This document shows positions 7,270-15,743 of a stretch of 64,000 bases of DNA, piece by piece. Numbering within the stretch: the stretch's first letter is position 1; each line of letters starts with the position of its first letter. Below the pieces are notes generated by a model. It was given only the letters and a program-made list of their open reading frames with translations, was not told the DNA's origin and searched no databases. Origin of the DNA: Nesterenkonia sandarakina (lineage in GTDB: Bacteria > Actinomycetota > Actinomycetes > Actinomycetales > Micrococcaceae); the NCBI RefSeq assembly GCF_013410215.1, contig NZ_JACCFQ010000001.1, forward strand, positions 1,426,001 through 1,490,000, read 5' to 3'. The translations under genes and the position numbers were made by a program.

Positions 7270-9258
7270 ATGACTGAGACGATTCGCCGCGCCGAGCGGG
7301 TGCGCGCATCCGAGCTTCTGGGGCGAGGGTGGCTGAACACCGGCGGCAAGGACGTCTCTTTGGAGGACCTGCGCGGGAAGATCGTGATCCTGGACTTCTG
7401 GACCTTCTGCTGCATCAACTGCCTGCACGTGCTCGACGAGCTGCGCCCGCTGGAGCAGCGCTTCAGCGACGTCCTGGTCACCGTGGGCGTGCACTCCCCG
7501 AAGTTCGAGCATGAGGCAGACCCGGACGCGCTCGCCGCCGCCGTCGAACGCTACGAGATCGCCCACCCGGTCTTGGACGACCCGAACCTGACCACCTGGC
7601 AGGCCTACGCAGCACGCGCCTGGCCGACCCTGGTGGTCCTCGACCCGGAGGGCTACATCGCCGCGCACCTCGCCGGAGAGGGCCACGTGGCCGGACTGAC
7701 CTCGCTGGTGGAGGAGCTCGTGGCAGAGCACGAGGCCAAGGGAACCCTGCACCGCGGCGACGGGCCCTATGTCCCGCCCGAGCCGGTCTCGCGCACGCTG
7801 CGCTTCCCCGGCAAGGCGGTCCCGGTGACTCGTGAGCTCGGTGGATCCGATTCCTCCCACGGGCACTTCCTGGTCTCTGACACCGGCCACCACCGGATCG
7901 TGGAGCTCGACACCGACCTGACCACGGTGGTGCGCTCCTGGGGTGGAGGAGAGGACCACGAGAAGGGTCACCGCGACGGCGACCCCGCCTCCGCCCGGTT
8001 CAACGAGCCCCAGGGCCTGACCGTGCTCCCGGCCGAGCTGGCGCAGCAGGTCGGCTACGACATCGTGGTCGCCGACACGGTGAACCACCGGCTCCGCGGG
8101 ATCAACGCCGAGACCGGAGCAGTCACCACGCTGGCCGGCAACGGCGTGCAGCGACTCCTCGACGCCGAGCGCGCCCGCTCCGGAGCGATCGAGTCCGGCA
8201 GCCTGGGCACCGAGCCGCTGGAGATCTCGCTGTCCTCTCCCTGGGACGTGCTGTGGTCGGCGACCCTGGGCCGGGTGGTCATCGCGATGGCCGGCACCCA
8301 CCAGATCTTCACCTTCGACCCCGCCACCGGGGAGCTCTCGATCTTCGCCGGCACCGGCCTGGAGGGGCTGCTCGACGGCTCCGCCGAGGCCGCATGGTTC
8401 GCGCAGACCTCCGGGCTCACCGAGGACGCCGACGGGGATATCTGGATCGCCGATTCCGAGACCTCCTCGCTGCGCGTGATCCGCACCGGCGCTGATTCTG
8501 ACGCTGCGCCGGGCGAGGCGGCGACCCCGGAGGTGGAGACCCTGATCGGCGAGGGCCTCTTCGACTTCGGCTTCCGCGACGGAGCCCCGGAGCAGGCCCG
8601 GCTGCAGCATCCGCTGGGCGTGACCGCGCTGCCCGACGGCTCTGTGCTGCTGGCCGATACCTATAACGGTGCGATCCGGCGCTACCGCGGTGGGCACCTT
8701 GCTGCGGACGGCACCACCGTCGCGGCCAGCGTCTCCACCGTGGCGCGCGGACTGAAGGAACCCTCAGATGTCCTGCTCGACGCCGACGGCACCAACCTGC
8801 TCGTCGTGGAGACCAACGCCCATGAGCTGGTGCGCATCGCGGTGCCCCAGGAGTACCTCACCGTGGATGAGGGCGCCACGCAGAGCCAGCGACCGACCAC
8901 GGCGGTGTCTCCGGGCGAGTTCTCCCTGGCCATCGGCTTCTCCGCCCCCACTGGGCAGAAGCTCGACGACCGGTGGGGCGACCCCACCCAGCTCAAGGTC
9001 TCCTCCTCCCCGGAGAACCTGCTCCTGGACGGTGCGGGGAACTCCGAGGGGCTGCGCCGCACGCTGCAGCTGAACCCTGAGGTCACCGAGGGGGTGCTGC
9101 ACATCACCGCGCGCGCCGCCGCCTGCGACGGCGCCGAGGGCGAAGAGATCCCGATGCACGCCGCCTGCCATCTCTACCAGCAGGACTGGGGCATCCCGGT
9201 CCGGCTGGAAGCCGGCGCCCAGGATGAGCTGACCCTGGACCTGCGCGGAGTCCGATGA
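7270..9258 (+). CDS. Thioredoxin-like domain fused to NHL-repeat propeller (NHLRC2-like)
   Basis: A 662-residue protein. Residues about 10-165 form a TlpA/thioredoxin-like fold with the redox motif CINC (Cys48-Cys51), preceded by a further Cys47. Residues about 170-530 carry NHL-type repeats, such as HFLVSDTGHHRIVELD, DIVVADTVNHRLRGI and SVLLADTYNGAIRRY, forming a beta-propeller. A C-terminal domain follows. There is no signal peptide, so a cytoplasmic redox protein is expected. The architecture matches proteins annotated as NHL domain-containing thioredoxin family, related to animal NHLRC2. AGGGAG lies 7 bp before the ATG. It follows the lipoprotein by 26 bp, probably in the same operon. Confidence 0.87.
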   Translation: MTETIRRAERVRASELLGRGWLNTGGKDVSLEDLRGKIVILDFWTFCCINCLHVLDELRPLEQRFSDVLVTVGVHSPKFEHEADPDALAAAVERYEIAHPVLDDPNLTTWQAYAARAWPTLVVLDPEGYIAAHLAGEGHVAGLTSLVEELVAEHEAKGTLHRGDGPYVPPEPVSRTLRFPGKAVPVTRELGGSDSSHGHFLVSDTGHHRIVELDTDLTTVVRSWGGGEDHEKGHRDGDPASARFNEPQGLTVLPAELAQQVGYDIVVADTVNHRLRGINAETGAVTTLAGNGVQRLLDAERARSGAIESGSLGTEPLEISLSSPWDVLWSATLGRVVIAMAGTHQIFTFDPATGELSIFAGTGLEGLLDGSAEAAWFAQTSGLTEDADGDIWIADSETSSLRVIRTGADSDAAPGEAATPEVETLIGEGLFDFGFRDGAPEQARLQHPLGVTALPDGSVLLADTYNGAIRRYRGGHLAADGTTVAASVSTVARGLKEPSDVLLDADGTNLLVVETNAHELVRIAVPQEYLTVDEGATQSQRPTTAVSPGEFSLAIGFSAPTGQKLDDRWGDPTQLKVSSSPENLLLDGAGNSEGLRRTLQLNPEVTEGVLHITARAAACDGAEGEEIPMHAACHLYQQDWGIPVRLEAGAQDELTLDLRGVR

Positions 9259-9336
9259 CCGGGGCGCTCCCGCAGCGACACCGGCGTTGATAGGCTCAGA
9301 GGAGAACCCAAGTTTCTGCGAGAGGGCGGATGAACC

Positions 9337-9813
9337 ATGACCACGATGGTCGTTGTTGCGAGCAAGCACGGGTCCACCGCGGAGATCGGCGAGCATATCG
9401 CCGCCACGTTGAAGGCCCGCGGCGTCTCCGCGCATGTCAAAGAGGTCTCCGAGGCCGGGAAGTGGCTCTTCGAGACCGATAACGTGGTCCTGGGCGTGCC
9501 GGTCTACCGGCAGAAGCTGTGGGGTCCGGGGATGATGTTCCTCGACGCCAACCGCACCGAGCTCGGCGGCAAGCCGCTGTTCCTCTTCGCCTCCGGGGGC
9601 GGGCCCAGCCTCGCGCCCGAGCTGGCCGAGACCCTGCGCAGCTACCCGCACCGCGAGGTCGCCTACTTCCGGGGTGCGATCGATGCCGAGAAGCTCAGCT
9701 TCTTCGAGAAGCTGCAGCTCAAGGTGGTCAAGGCGCCGGAGAATGCCGACTACCGTGACTGGCCGGGGATCGAGGACTGGTCACAGTCGTTGATCGCCTA
9801 CGGCCTGAGCTGA
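9337..9813 (+). CDS. Flavodoxin-domain protein (HemG-like)
   Basis: A 158-residue flavodoxin-like protein. The N-terminal FMN phosphate-binding loop is visible as ASKHGSTAEIGEHIA, followed by VVLGVPVYRQKLWGPGMMFL and FASGGGPS. Similar short proteins are annotated as flavodoxin or menaquinone-dependent protoporphyrinogen oxidase-like, but the catalytic assignment cannot be made from sequence alone. GAGGGCGG precedes the ATG. It sits between the thioredoxin-NHL gene and metN, 26 bp before the latter, so it might be co-transcribed with either. Confidence 0.8.
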   Translation: MTTMVVVASKHGSTAEIGEHIAATLKARGVSAHVKEVSEAGKWLFETDNVVLGVPVYRQKLWGPGMMFLDANRTELGGKPLFLFASGGGPSLAPELAETLRSYPHREVAYFRGAIDAEKLSFFEKLQLKVVKAPENADYRDWPGIEDWSQSLIAYGLS

Positions 9814-9839
9814 GCTGATCCGTTGTTCCTGCGTCACCG

Positions 9840-10643
9840 ATGATCGAGTTCGATCAGGTCACCAAGAGCTACACCCAGCGCGGCGCCCCGCGGGGCAGGT
9901 CCGTGAACGCCCTGGACAAGGTCAGTCTCAGCATCGGTGAGTCAGAGATCTTCGGGGTGGTCGGTGAGTCCGGGTCGGGCAAGTCCACCCTGCTGCGTCT
10001 GGTCAACGCCTTGGAGATGCCCACCTCCGGTGCTGTCACCGTCAACGGGGTCAACCTCGCGGCCCTGCGGCCGCGCGCCCGCCGGGCCCAACGGCGCCGG
10101 ATCGGGATGGTCTTCCAGCAGTTCAACCTGCTGGCGAACAAGACCGTGGCGGCCAACGTCGCGCTGCCGCTGAGCCTGCACCGATCCCGCGGCGGCTTCC
10201 GCAGCCGCGCCGCCGAAGCGCAGGTCCCGCCCTCGCGCACGCAGGACCGCGCCCGCGAGATGCTGGACTTCGTGAACCTGGGCGGGCATGCCGAGAAGCA
10301 CCCCGCCCAGCTCAGCGGCGGTGAGAAGCAACGGGTGGCGATCGCGCGAGCCCTGGTCAACGAACCCGACATCCTGCTCTGCGACGAGCCGACCTCCGCG
10401 CTGGACGGTCAGCACACCGACGAGGTCATCGCGACCCTGCTGCGGGTGCGCGCCGAGATGGGGACCTCGATCCTCCTGGTCAGCCATGAGCTCGAAGTGA
10501 TCCGGGGCACCTGTGACCGGGCCGCGATCCTGGAGTCCGGGCGGCTGACCGGGATCGCGGAGATCGCCGGGCTGGGTGCGCGCGAGACGTACGACAGCTA
10601 CTCGGAGCGGGCCCGCGCCTACCTCGAGGGGGACCAGGAGTGA
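9840..10643 (+). CDS. metN: Methionine ABC transporter ATP-binding protein
   Basis: ATPase of the MetNIQ importer, 267 residues. Walker A GESGSGKST, Q-loop VFQQFNLL, signature LSGGEKQRVAIARAL and Walker [13 protein letters not shown] are all intact. It lacks a long C-terminal ACT-like regulatory domain; E. coli MetN is about 343 residues, so transinhibition by methionine through that domain is unlikely. There is an insertion rich in Arg/Ser after the Q-loop (HRSRGGFRSRAAEAQVPPS). The stop overlaps the metI start (GTGA). No SAM riboswitch-like structure fits in the 26-bp space upstream. Confidence 0.93.
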   Translation: MIEFDQVTKSYTQRGAPRGRSVNALDKVSLSIGESEIFGVVGESGSGKSTLLRLVNALEMPTSGAVTVNGVNLAALRPRARRAQRRRIGMVFQQFNLLANKTVAANVALPLSLHRSRGGFRSRAAEAQVPPSRTQDRAREMLDFVNLGGHAEKHPAQLSGGEKQRVAIARALVNEPDILLCDEPTSALDGQHTDEVIATLLRVRAEMGTSILLVSHELEVIRGTCDRAAILESGRLTGIAEIAGLGARETYDSYSERARAYLEGDQE

Positions 10644-11317
10644 ACGAGCTGGCCCGGCGGCTGGGCGAGTACCAGGATGAGATCATCACCTCGATCCTGG
10701 AGACCGCGGCGATGCTCGGCTGGTCCCTGCTCGCTGCGGTGCTGGTCGGACTGCCCATGGGGACCGGGATGTACCTGGCCCGCCGCGGCGGCCCGAAGGA
10801 GCGCGGCTGGGTCTACGCCGGGCTCAACGGCTTCGTCAACGTGGTCCGCTCGGTGCCGTTCCTGCTCTTCGTGGTGGCGCTGATCCCGTTCACCCGCTGG
10901 GCGGTGGGAACCTCCTTCGGGACCACCGCGGCCGCGGTCCCGCTCTCCTTCGTGGCGGTCGCGCTCTACGCCCGCTGGGTGGAGCAGACCCTGGTGGACA
11001 TCCCCCGGGACACTGTGGAGCTGGCTGACTCCCTGGGCGCGAACACCTTCCAGCTGGTCACCCGGTTCCTCTACCCCGAGGCGCGCTCCGGGCTGGTGCT
11101 CTCGATGACCACGGTGACCATCTCGATGATCTCCTACTCCACCATCATGGGGGTCGTGGGCGGCGGCGGCGTCGGCGACTTCGCGATCCGCTACGGCTAC
11201 CAGCGCTATGAGTACGACATCATGTACGTGACCATCGCGCTGATCGTGGTGATCGTGATGCTGATCCAGGCATCCGGCACTCGACTCTCCATGGCGCTGG
11301 ACCACCGGTCCCGCTGA
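10640..11317 (+). CDS. metI: Methionine ABC transporter permease
   Basis: Membrane subunit of the D/L-methionine importer, 225 residues with about five helices. The family blocks ETAAMLGWSLLAAVLVGLPMG, NVVRSVPFLLFVVALIPFTR and the coupling-helix region ELADSLGANTFQLVTRFLYPEA are typical of MetI, as is the end STIMGVVGGGGVGDFAIRYGYQRY. It starts with GTG inside the metN stop (GTGA) and is followed after 120 bp by the lipoprotein gene metQ, giving the usual N-I-Q order. Confidence 0.94.
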   Translation: MNELARRLGEYQDEIITSILETAAMLGWSLLAAVLVGLPMGTGMYLARRGGPKERGWVYAGLNGFVNVVRSVPFLLFVVALIPFTRWAVGTSFGTTAAAVPLSFVAVALYARWVEQTLVDIPRDTVELADSLGANTFQLVTRFLYPEARSGLVLSMTTVTISMISYSTIMGVVGGGGVGDFAIRYGYQRYEYDIMYVTIALIVVIVMLIQASGTRLSMALDHRSR

Positions 11318-11337
11318 GCCGTGACAGGTGCTGCAGG

Positions 11338-11365
11338 CCAGTCCGGCGCGGTGATGCCGGGCTGG
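11338..11365 (+). other. Intercistronic hairpin between metI and metQ
   Basis: CCAGTCCGGC pairs with GCCGGGCTGG (one wobble) around an 8-nt loop. It has no T run. It could partially terminate or stabilise mRNA ends, letting metQ be expressed at another level than metNI. Confidence 0.45.
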
Positions 11366-11438
11366 CATAACTGAGCCGTCGGCGTCGTTGACACCACTGG
11401 GCCCGGTCCGGGTCCGTCCCTTCCGAACGAGGAGCATC

Positions 11439-12278
11439 TTGACTGCCCAACTGCAGAACCGTCCTGTCCGTGCGCTCAGCGGGGCCGCCGTCGTCCTCGC
11501 CCTGTTCGCCACCGCCGCCTGCTCCTCAGGCGAGTCCGGGGCCGAGGGTGATGACACGGTGATCCAGGTCGCCTCGCACACCACGCCGATGACCGATGTG
11601 GTCGAGGCCGCCGCCGAGGTGGCGCAGGAGGACGGCTACACCATCGAGCTGGTCGAGGTCAGCGACAACGTCCAGTACAACCGGCTGCTCGCCGACGGCG
11701 AGGTCGACGCGAACTTCGCCCAGCATGAGCCGTATATGCAGGCCTATAACGCAGAGCACGACGCCGAGCTCAGCGTCGTCGCCCCGATCTACAACGCCCG
11801 AGTCGGCTTCTACTCGCGGGACTACGATTCGCTGGAGGAGATCCCCGACGGCGCCCAGATCGCGCTGCCCAACGACGAGTCCAACGAGGGTCGCGCGCTG
11901 GCGATCCTGGCCGATCAGGGGCTGATCACCCTGACCGAGGGTGTCGGCTTCGAGGGGACCCTCGATGACGTCGAGGAGAACCCCAAGGACCTGGAATGGG
12001 TCCAGGTGGACCTGCTGAACCTGACCTCGGCCTATGACGAGGACGGCATCGCCGCGGTCTTCAACTACCCGACCTACATCTCCAGCCTCGGGCTGACCCC
12101 GGAGGATGCGATCGCAGTGGAGGAGAACATCGACGAGCGCTTCGCGATCTCGCTGGTGGCCCGCGAGGGTGACCTCGACTCGGAGCAGATCGAGGCCCTC
12201 GAGCGCGCCATGACCAGCGATGAGGTCCGGGACTTCCTGGTCGAAGAACATGACGAGACCCTGATGCCGGCCTTCTGA
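11439..12278 (+). CDS. metQ: Methionine-binding lipoprotein of the MetNIQ importer
   Basis: NlpA/MetQ-family substrate-binding lipoprotein, 279 residues. With the TTG start at 11439 the signal peptide runs to LFATAAC with lipidated Cys28; GAGGAG (11429-11434) is ideally placed for this TTG, whereas an in-frame upstream TTG (11388) would give an improbable Arg-rich extension without such a site. Family motifs include VQYNRLLADGEVDANFAQHEPYM, NDESNEGRALAILADQGLI and FNYPTYISSLGL. Last gene of the met cluster; a large hairpin follows that also serves the convergent gene. Confidence 0.93.
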   Translation: MTAQLQNRPVRALSGAAVVLALFATAACSSGESGAEGDDTVIQVASHTTPMTDVVEAAAEVAQEDGYTIELVEVSDNVQYNRLLADGEVDANFAQHEPYMQAYNAEHDAELSVVAPIYNARVGFYSRDYDSLEEIPDGAQIALPNDESNEGRALAILADQGLITLTEGVGFEGTLDDVEENPKDLEWVQVDLLNLTSAYDEDGIAAVFNYPTYISSLGLTPEDAIAVEENIDERFAISLVAREGDLDSEQIEALERAMTSDEVRDFLVEEHDETLMPAF

Positions 12279-12286
12279 GCTGCGGC

Positions 12287-12338
12287 GCCGGCCCGGTCGG
12301 CCCCGCCGCTCAGTGGGCGGGGTGACCGGGCCGCCGGC
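12287..12338. terminator. Bidirectional hairpin between metQ and the convergent glycosylase gene
   Basis: GCCGGCCCGGTC-GG-CCCCGCC pairs with GGCGGGG-TGACCGGG-CCGCCGGC with small bulges. It overlaps the last codons of the minus-strand gene ending at 12310, and neither side has a T run. Confidence 0.6.
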
Positions 12339-12798
12339 TCGGATCCGCCTTCTCCCAGGCCTCGACGGGGCCCGGGACGACGCGCAGCAACGGGTGCGCC
12401 GCCGGGGTCAGGGTCGCGTACTCAGGCAGCCCGCCCAGCGCCTGGTGATTCTGCTGCGCCTTCTCCGGGGAGCGAGTGACCAGCTTGGCGCTGAGGTGTT
12501 CCCATTCCAGGAGCAGCTGACCCGAGGTCACCGGTATCGGCTCCGGTGCGATGCTGCTGTGAATCTTGCCCGCGTCGAAGCGGTAGCCGCGCGCCCGCGC
12601 CTCCTCTAGCACCCCGTTGAGGTAGCCGCCGACGGCGCTCATGGGATCGGCCTGGGCGCGGAAACGCACCAGCTGCGGATGGCTGGTGTAGCCCTTAGTC
12701 CGTCCCAGCAGCACCGCCTGGGCCAGCAGGGTCTCCCGCCAGCAGGCCACCAGCCCTTGCCGGTCGAGGTAGCGGGGGTTCAGACTCCAGATGCGCAT
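12310..12798 (-). CDS. Pyrimidine dimer DNA glycosylase-like protein
   Basis: A 162-residue protein whose start MRIWSLNPRYLDRQGLVACWRE and block GYTSHPQLVRFR match the family annotated as pyrimidine dimer DNA glycosylase / endonuclease V in actinobacteria. Similarity to phage T4 DenV is distant and the glycosylase activity is taken from that annotation, not shown here. The Arg/Trp/Glu-rich N-terminal helix fits a DNA-binding role. Stand-alone, convergent with metQ and divergent from the polar amino-acid transporter. Confidence 0.72.
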   Translation of the reverse strand: MRIWSLNPRYLDRQGLVACWRETLLAQAVLLGRTKGYTSHPQLVRFRAQADPMSAVGGYLNGVLEEARARGYRFDAGKIHSSIAPEPIPVTSGQLLLEWEHLSAKLVTRSPEKAQQNHQALGGLPEYATLTPAAHPLLRVVPGPVEAWEKADPSRRPGHPAH

Positions 12799-12942
12799 CC
12801 GTCCAGGTTAACCGGCCCCCGCGACGTCTGGCGTAACAGAGCACCCGGTTTCGAGCAGCGCGAATGATACCGTTCTTTGCCTGTCCATGACCTGACCATT
12901 ACGTGCCGGTCCCACCGACGCTTCACCCTAGGGGCACCACCT

Positions 12943-13767
12943 ATGACCACACGCCTGCTCTCGACTCTCGCCCTCTCCGCCGCCGCGGCGCTGACGCTGT
13001 CCTCCTGCGGCGGCGATGACGCGGGGCAGGATGATGCCTCGTCGGAGGAGTCGGCCTCAGGCCTGACCCTGGAGCAGGTTCAGGACGCCGGGGTGCTCAC
13101 CATCGGCACCGAAGGGACCTACCGTCCATTCAGCTTCCACGAGGGCGGCGCCGGTGAGCTCACCGGCTACGACGTGGAGATCGTCACTGCGGTGGCCGAG
13201 GAGCTCGGCGTGGAGGCCGAGTTCGAGGAGACGCAGTGGGACGCGATGTTCGCCGGCCTGGAGTCCGCGCGCTTCGACGTGATCGCCAACCAGGTCTCGA
13301 TCACCGAGGACCGCCAGGAGAGCTACCTGTTCTCGGAGCCCTACACCGTCTCCAACGGCGTGATCGTCACCCTGGCCGAGAATGAGGAGATCACCAGCTT
13401 CGAGGACCTCGACGGCGCCACCACCGCGCAGTCGCTGACCTCGAACTGGAACGAGCTGGCCCAGGAGTCCGGCGCCGACGTCGAAGCCGTCGAAGGCTGG
13501 GCGCAGTCAGTGACCCTGCTGGAGCAGGGCCGGGTGGACGCCACCATCAATGACAAGCTCACCTACCTGGACTACCAGGAGACCGAGGGCAACGAGAACA
13601 TCAAGATCGCCGCCGAGACCGAGGACCAGTCGCAGTCAGCGCTGACCTTCCGGCAGGGCAGCGAGTCCCTGGTCGAGGCAGTCGATGAGGCGCTGGCCAC
13701 CCTGGCCGAGGACGGCACGCTCACCGAGATCTCCGAGAAGTACTTCGGCGCCGACGTCACGCAATGA
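12943..13767 (+). CDS. Cystine/polar amino-acid ABC transporter, substrate-binding lipoprotein
   Basis: Family-3 periplasmic-type solute-binding lipoprotein, 274 residues from the ATG at 12943. The signal peptide ends LTLSSC with Cys22. The mature part contains [52 protein letters not shown] and the C-terminal [12 protein letters not shown]; this pattern is closest to cystine-binding TcyA/FliY proteins. A longer in-frame start (12877) would place a Cys and charged residues before the signal peptide and is rejected. The stop overlaps the permease start (ATGA). Amino-acid specificity is inferred from pattern only. Confidence 0.9.
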   Translation: MTTRLLSTLALSAAAALTLSSCGGDDAGQDDASSEESASGLTLEQVQDAGVLTIGTEGTYRPFSFHEGGAGELTGYDVEIVTAVAEELGVEAEFEETQWDAMFAGLESARFDVIANQVSITEDRQESYLFSEPYTVSNGVIVTLAENEEITSFEDLDGATTAQSLTSNWNELAQESGADVEAVEGWAQSVTLLEQGRVDATINDKLTYLDYQETEGNENIKIAAETEDQSQSALTFRQGSESLVEAVDEALATLAEDGTLTEISEKYFGADVTQ

Positions 13768-14441
13768 TGGAGCTGCCCGACATCAACTGGCAGCTGGCGA
13801 TCGACTCGTTCTGGCCGCTGCTGCGCGGCGGGCTGACCGGGACCATCCCGCTGACCCTGGCCAGCTTCAGCCTCGGACTGGCGCTCGCCCTGGTGCTGGC
13901 GCTGATGCGGATCGGCGGGAACAGGCTGCTCTCCGGGATTGCCCGGGTCTACATCTCGATCATCCGGGGCACTCCGCTGCTGGTGCAGCTGTTCGTGATC
14001 TTCTATGGGCTGCCCTCGATCGGTCTCACCATCGACCCCTGGCCCAGTGCGGTGGTCGCGTTCTCGATGAACGTCGGCGGCTACGCCGCAGAGGTCATCC
14101 GGGCGGCCATCCTCTCGGTCCCCAAGGGCCAGTGGGAGGCCGGCTACACGATCGGAATGTCCCGGAACCAGACGCTGCGCCGTCTGATCCTGCCGCAGGC
14201 GGCCCGGGTCTCGGTGCCGCCGCTGTCGAACACCTTCATCTCCCTGGTCAAGGACACCTCGCTGGCCTCGCTGATCCTGGTCACCGAGATGTTCCGGGTG
14301 GCTCAGGAGATCGCCGCCTTCAGCCAGGAGTTCATGCTGATCTATGTGGAGGCCGCCATGATCTACTGGGTCTTCTGCCTCGTGCTCTCCACCGTGCAGG
14401 ACCGCCTGGAGCGCAGATTGGATCGCTATGTCGCCCACTGA
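13764..14441 (+). CDS. Polar amino-acid ABC transporter permease (TcyB-like)
   Basis: HisM/TcyB-type permease, 225 residues, five hydrophobic segments. The EAA loop is [28 protein letters not shown], preceded by [23 protein letters not shown], both hallmarks of this permease group. It is the single permease of the system, so a homodimer is expected. The ATG overlaps the stop of the binding protein and its 3' end overlaps the ATPase gene by 14 bp. Confidence 0.93.
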   Translation: MMELPDINWQLAIDSFWPLLRGGLTGTIPLTLASFSLGLALALVLALMRIGGNRLLSGIARVYISIIRGTPLLVQLFVIFYGLPSIGLTIDPWPSAVVAFSMNVGGYAAEVIRAAILSVPKGQWEAGYTIGMSRNQTLRRLILPQAARVSVPPLSNTFISLVKDTSLASLILVTEMFRVAQEIAAFSQEFMLIYVEAAMIYWVFCLVLSTVQDRLERRLDRYVAH

Positions 14442-15207
14442 ACCTTCACGCACCGACCCGCTGCTGCGGGTGGCCGGACTGAACAAGTCCTTCGGGGACA
14501 ACGAGGTGCTGCGCTCCATCGATCTGAGCGTGGAGACCGGGAAGGTGCTCGCGCTGATCGGGCCCTCCGGCTCCGGCAAGACCACCGTGCTGCGCTGCCT
14601 CAACGGCCTGGAACAGCCCGACGCCGGGACCGTGAAGTTCGCCGGGGGCCCCGCCGTGAGCTTCACCGAGAAGACCACGCGCCGGGAGAAGGAGTCGCTG
14701 CGCACCCGCTCGGCGATGGTCTTCCAGGGATACAACCTCTTCCCGCACAAGACCGTGCTGCAGAACGTCACCGAAGGGCCGATCCAGGTCCAGAAGCGAC
14801 CCAAGGCTGAGGCCATCGCCGAGGCCGAACGCCTGCTCGAGCGGGTAGGCCTTGCCGAGAAGCGCGACGACTACCCGCATCAGCTCTCCGGGGGACAGCA
14901 GCAACGGGTGGGCATCGTCCGGGCCCTGGCCCAGCAGCCCTCGCTGCTGCTCTTCGACGAGCCGACCTCCGCGCTGGACCCCGAGCTGGTCGGCGATGTG
15001 CTCACCGTGATCAAGGAGCTCGCCGAGGAAGGCTGGACGATGGTCCTGGTGACCCACGAGCTCGCCTTCGCCCGCGAGGTCGCCGACACGGTGGCCTTCA
15101 TGGACGGCGGGGTCGTCGTGGAGCAGGGGCCCGCCCAGGAGGTGCTGCGCACGCCGAAGCAGGAGCGGACCCGGTCCTTCGTGCACCGGCTGCTCAACCC
15201 GTTCTGA
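14428..15207 (+). CDS. Polar amino-acid ABC transporter ATP-binding protein (TcyC-like)
   Basis: ATPase of 259 residues with Walker [11 protein letters not shown]-loop [13 protein letters not shown], signature [19 protein letters not shown], Walker [17 protein letters not shown] and switch His in VLVTHEL. The order binding protein-permease-ATPase with overlapping ends makes a complete importer. The length and motifs are those of the PAAT family; cystine is a likely substrate by analogy with the binding protein. Confidence 0.94.
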   Translation: MSPTEPSRTDPLLRVAGLNKSFGDNEVLRSIDLSVETGKVLALIGPSGSGKTTVLRCLNGLEQPDAGTVKFAGGPAVSFTEKTTRREKESLRTRSAMVFQGYNLFPHKTVLQNVTEGPIQVQKRPKAEAIAEAERLLERVGLAEKRDDYPHQLSGGQQQRVGIVRALAQQPSLLLFDEPTSALDPELVGDVLTVIKELAEEGWTMVLVTHELAFAREVADTVAFMDGGVVVEQGPAQEVLRTPKQERTRSFVHRLLNPF

Positions 15208-15300
15208 ACGGGGCCGACCACCCGCCGCGGCTGAGCGGGCAGACGGGGCTGACCAGGACGACCCTTGACCGGGCAGCCGGCCCGGCGCAGACTTGGCCGC

Positions 15301-15654
15301 ATGAAGATCACAGCACACACCGTCGTCTTCGACGCCGCGGACCTGGAGGCTGAGAGCAGCTTCTGGGCGAAGCTGCTCGGCGGAGAGGTGCGCGCCGAGT
15401 CTGACTGGCACACCGTCCTCGTCGAGGGCGCGGCCCCGGTCGCGGTGCAGCTGGCTCCGGAGCATCAGCCGCCGCAGTGGCCCGAGGGTCGGCCGCAGCA
15501 GATCCACCTGGACCTCGACGTGGAGGACATCACGGCTGCCCACACCGAGGTCGTGCAGCTCGGGGCGCAGGTGCTGCAGATGGCCACGGGGACCCAGCGC
15601 TTCAACGTCTACGCCGACCCCGCCGGGCATCCGTTCTGTCTCTGCTGGGACTGA
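15301..15654 (+). CDS. VOC-superfamily (glyoxalase/dioxygenase fold) protein
   Basis: A 117-residue VOC-fold protein with paired beta-alpha-beta modules, seen in VVFDAADLEAESSFWAKLLGGEV and QIHLDLDVEDITAAHTEVVQLGAQVL, and the ending FNVYADPAGHPFCLCWD. Many such proteins are annotated as glyoxalase-like without a known substrate. The ATG at 15301 has no clear ribosome binding site, so a leaderless or weakly translated start is possible. It lies between the amino-acid transporter and ldh in the same direction, about 90 bp from each. Confidence 0.82.
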   Translation: MKITAHTVVFDAADLEAESSFWAKLLGGEVRAESDWHTVLVEGAAPVAVQLAPEHQPPQWPEGRPQQIHLDLDVEDITAAHTEVVQLGAQVLQMATGTQRFNVYADPAGHPFCLCWD

Positions 15655-15743
15655 CCGGGACTGAATGGGACTGAGCCCAGCGGCCGCGCAGCTTCTCCGC
15701 AGGGCCCCTGTTCGAGTCCGGCGAGCTGTGGCAGGCTGAGCCC

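Noticed and set aside
9814-9839. SAM riboswitch in front of metN
   Set aside because: Only 26 bp separate the flavodoxin stop and the metN start, too short for any known SAM aptamer.
11388-11393. TTGACA as -35 of a metQ promoter
   Set aside because: No -10-like hexamer at 15-19 bp; the following 20 bp are purely G/C-rich.
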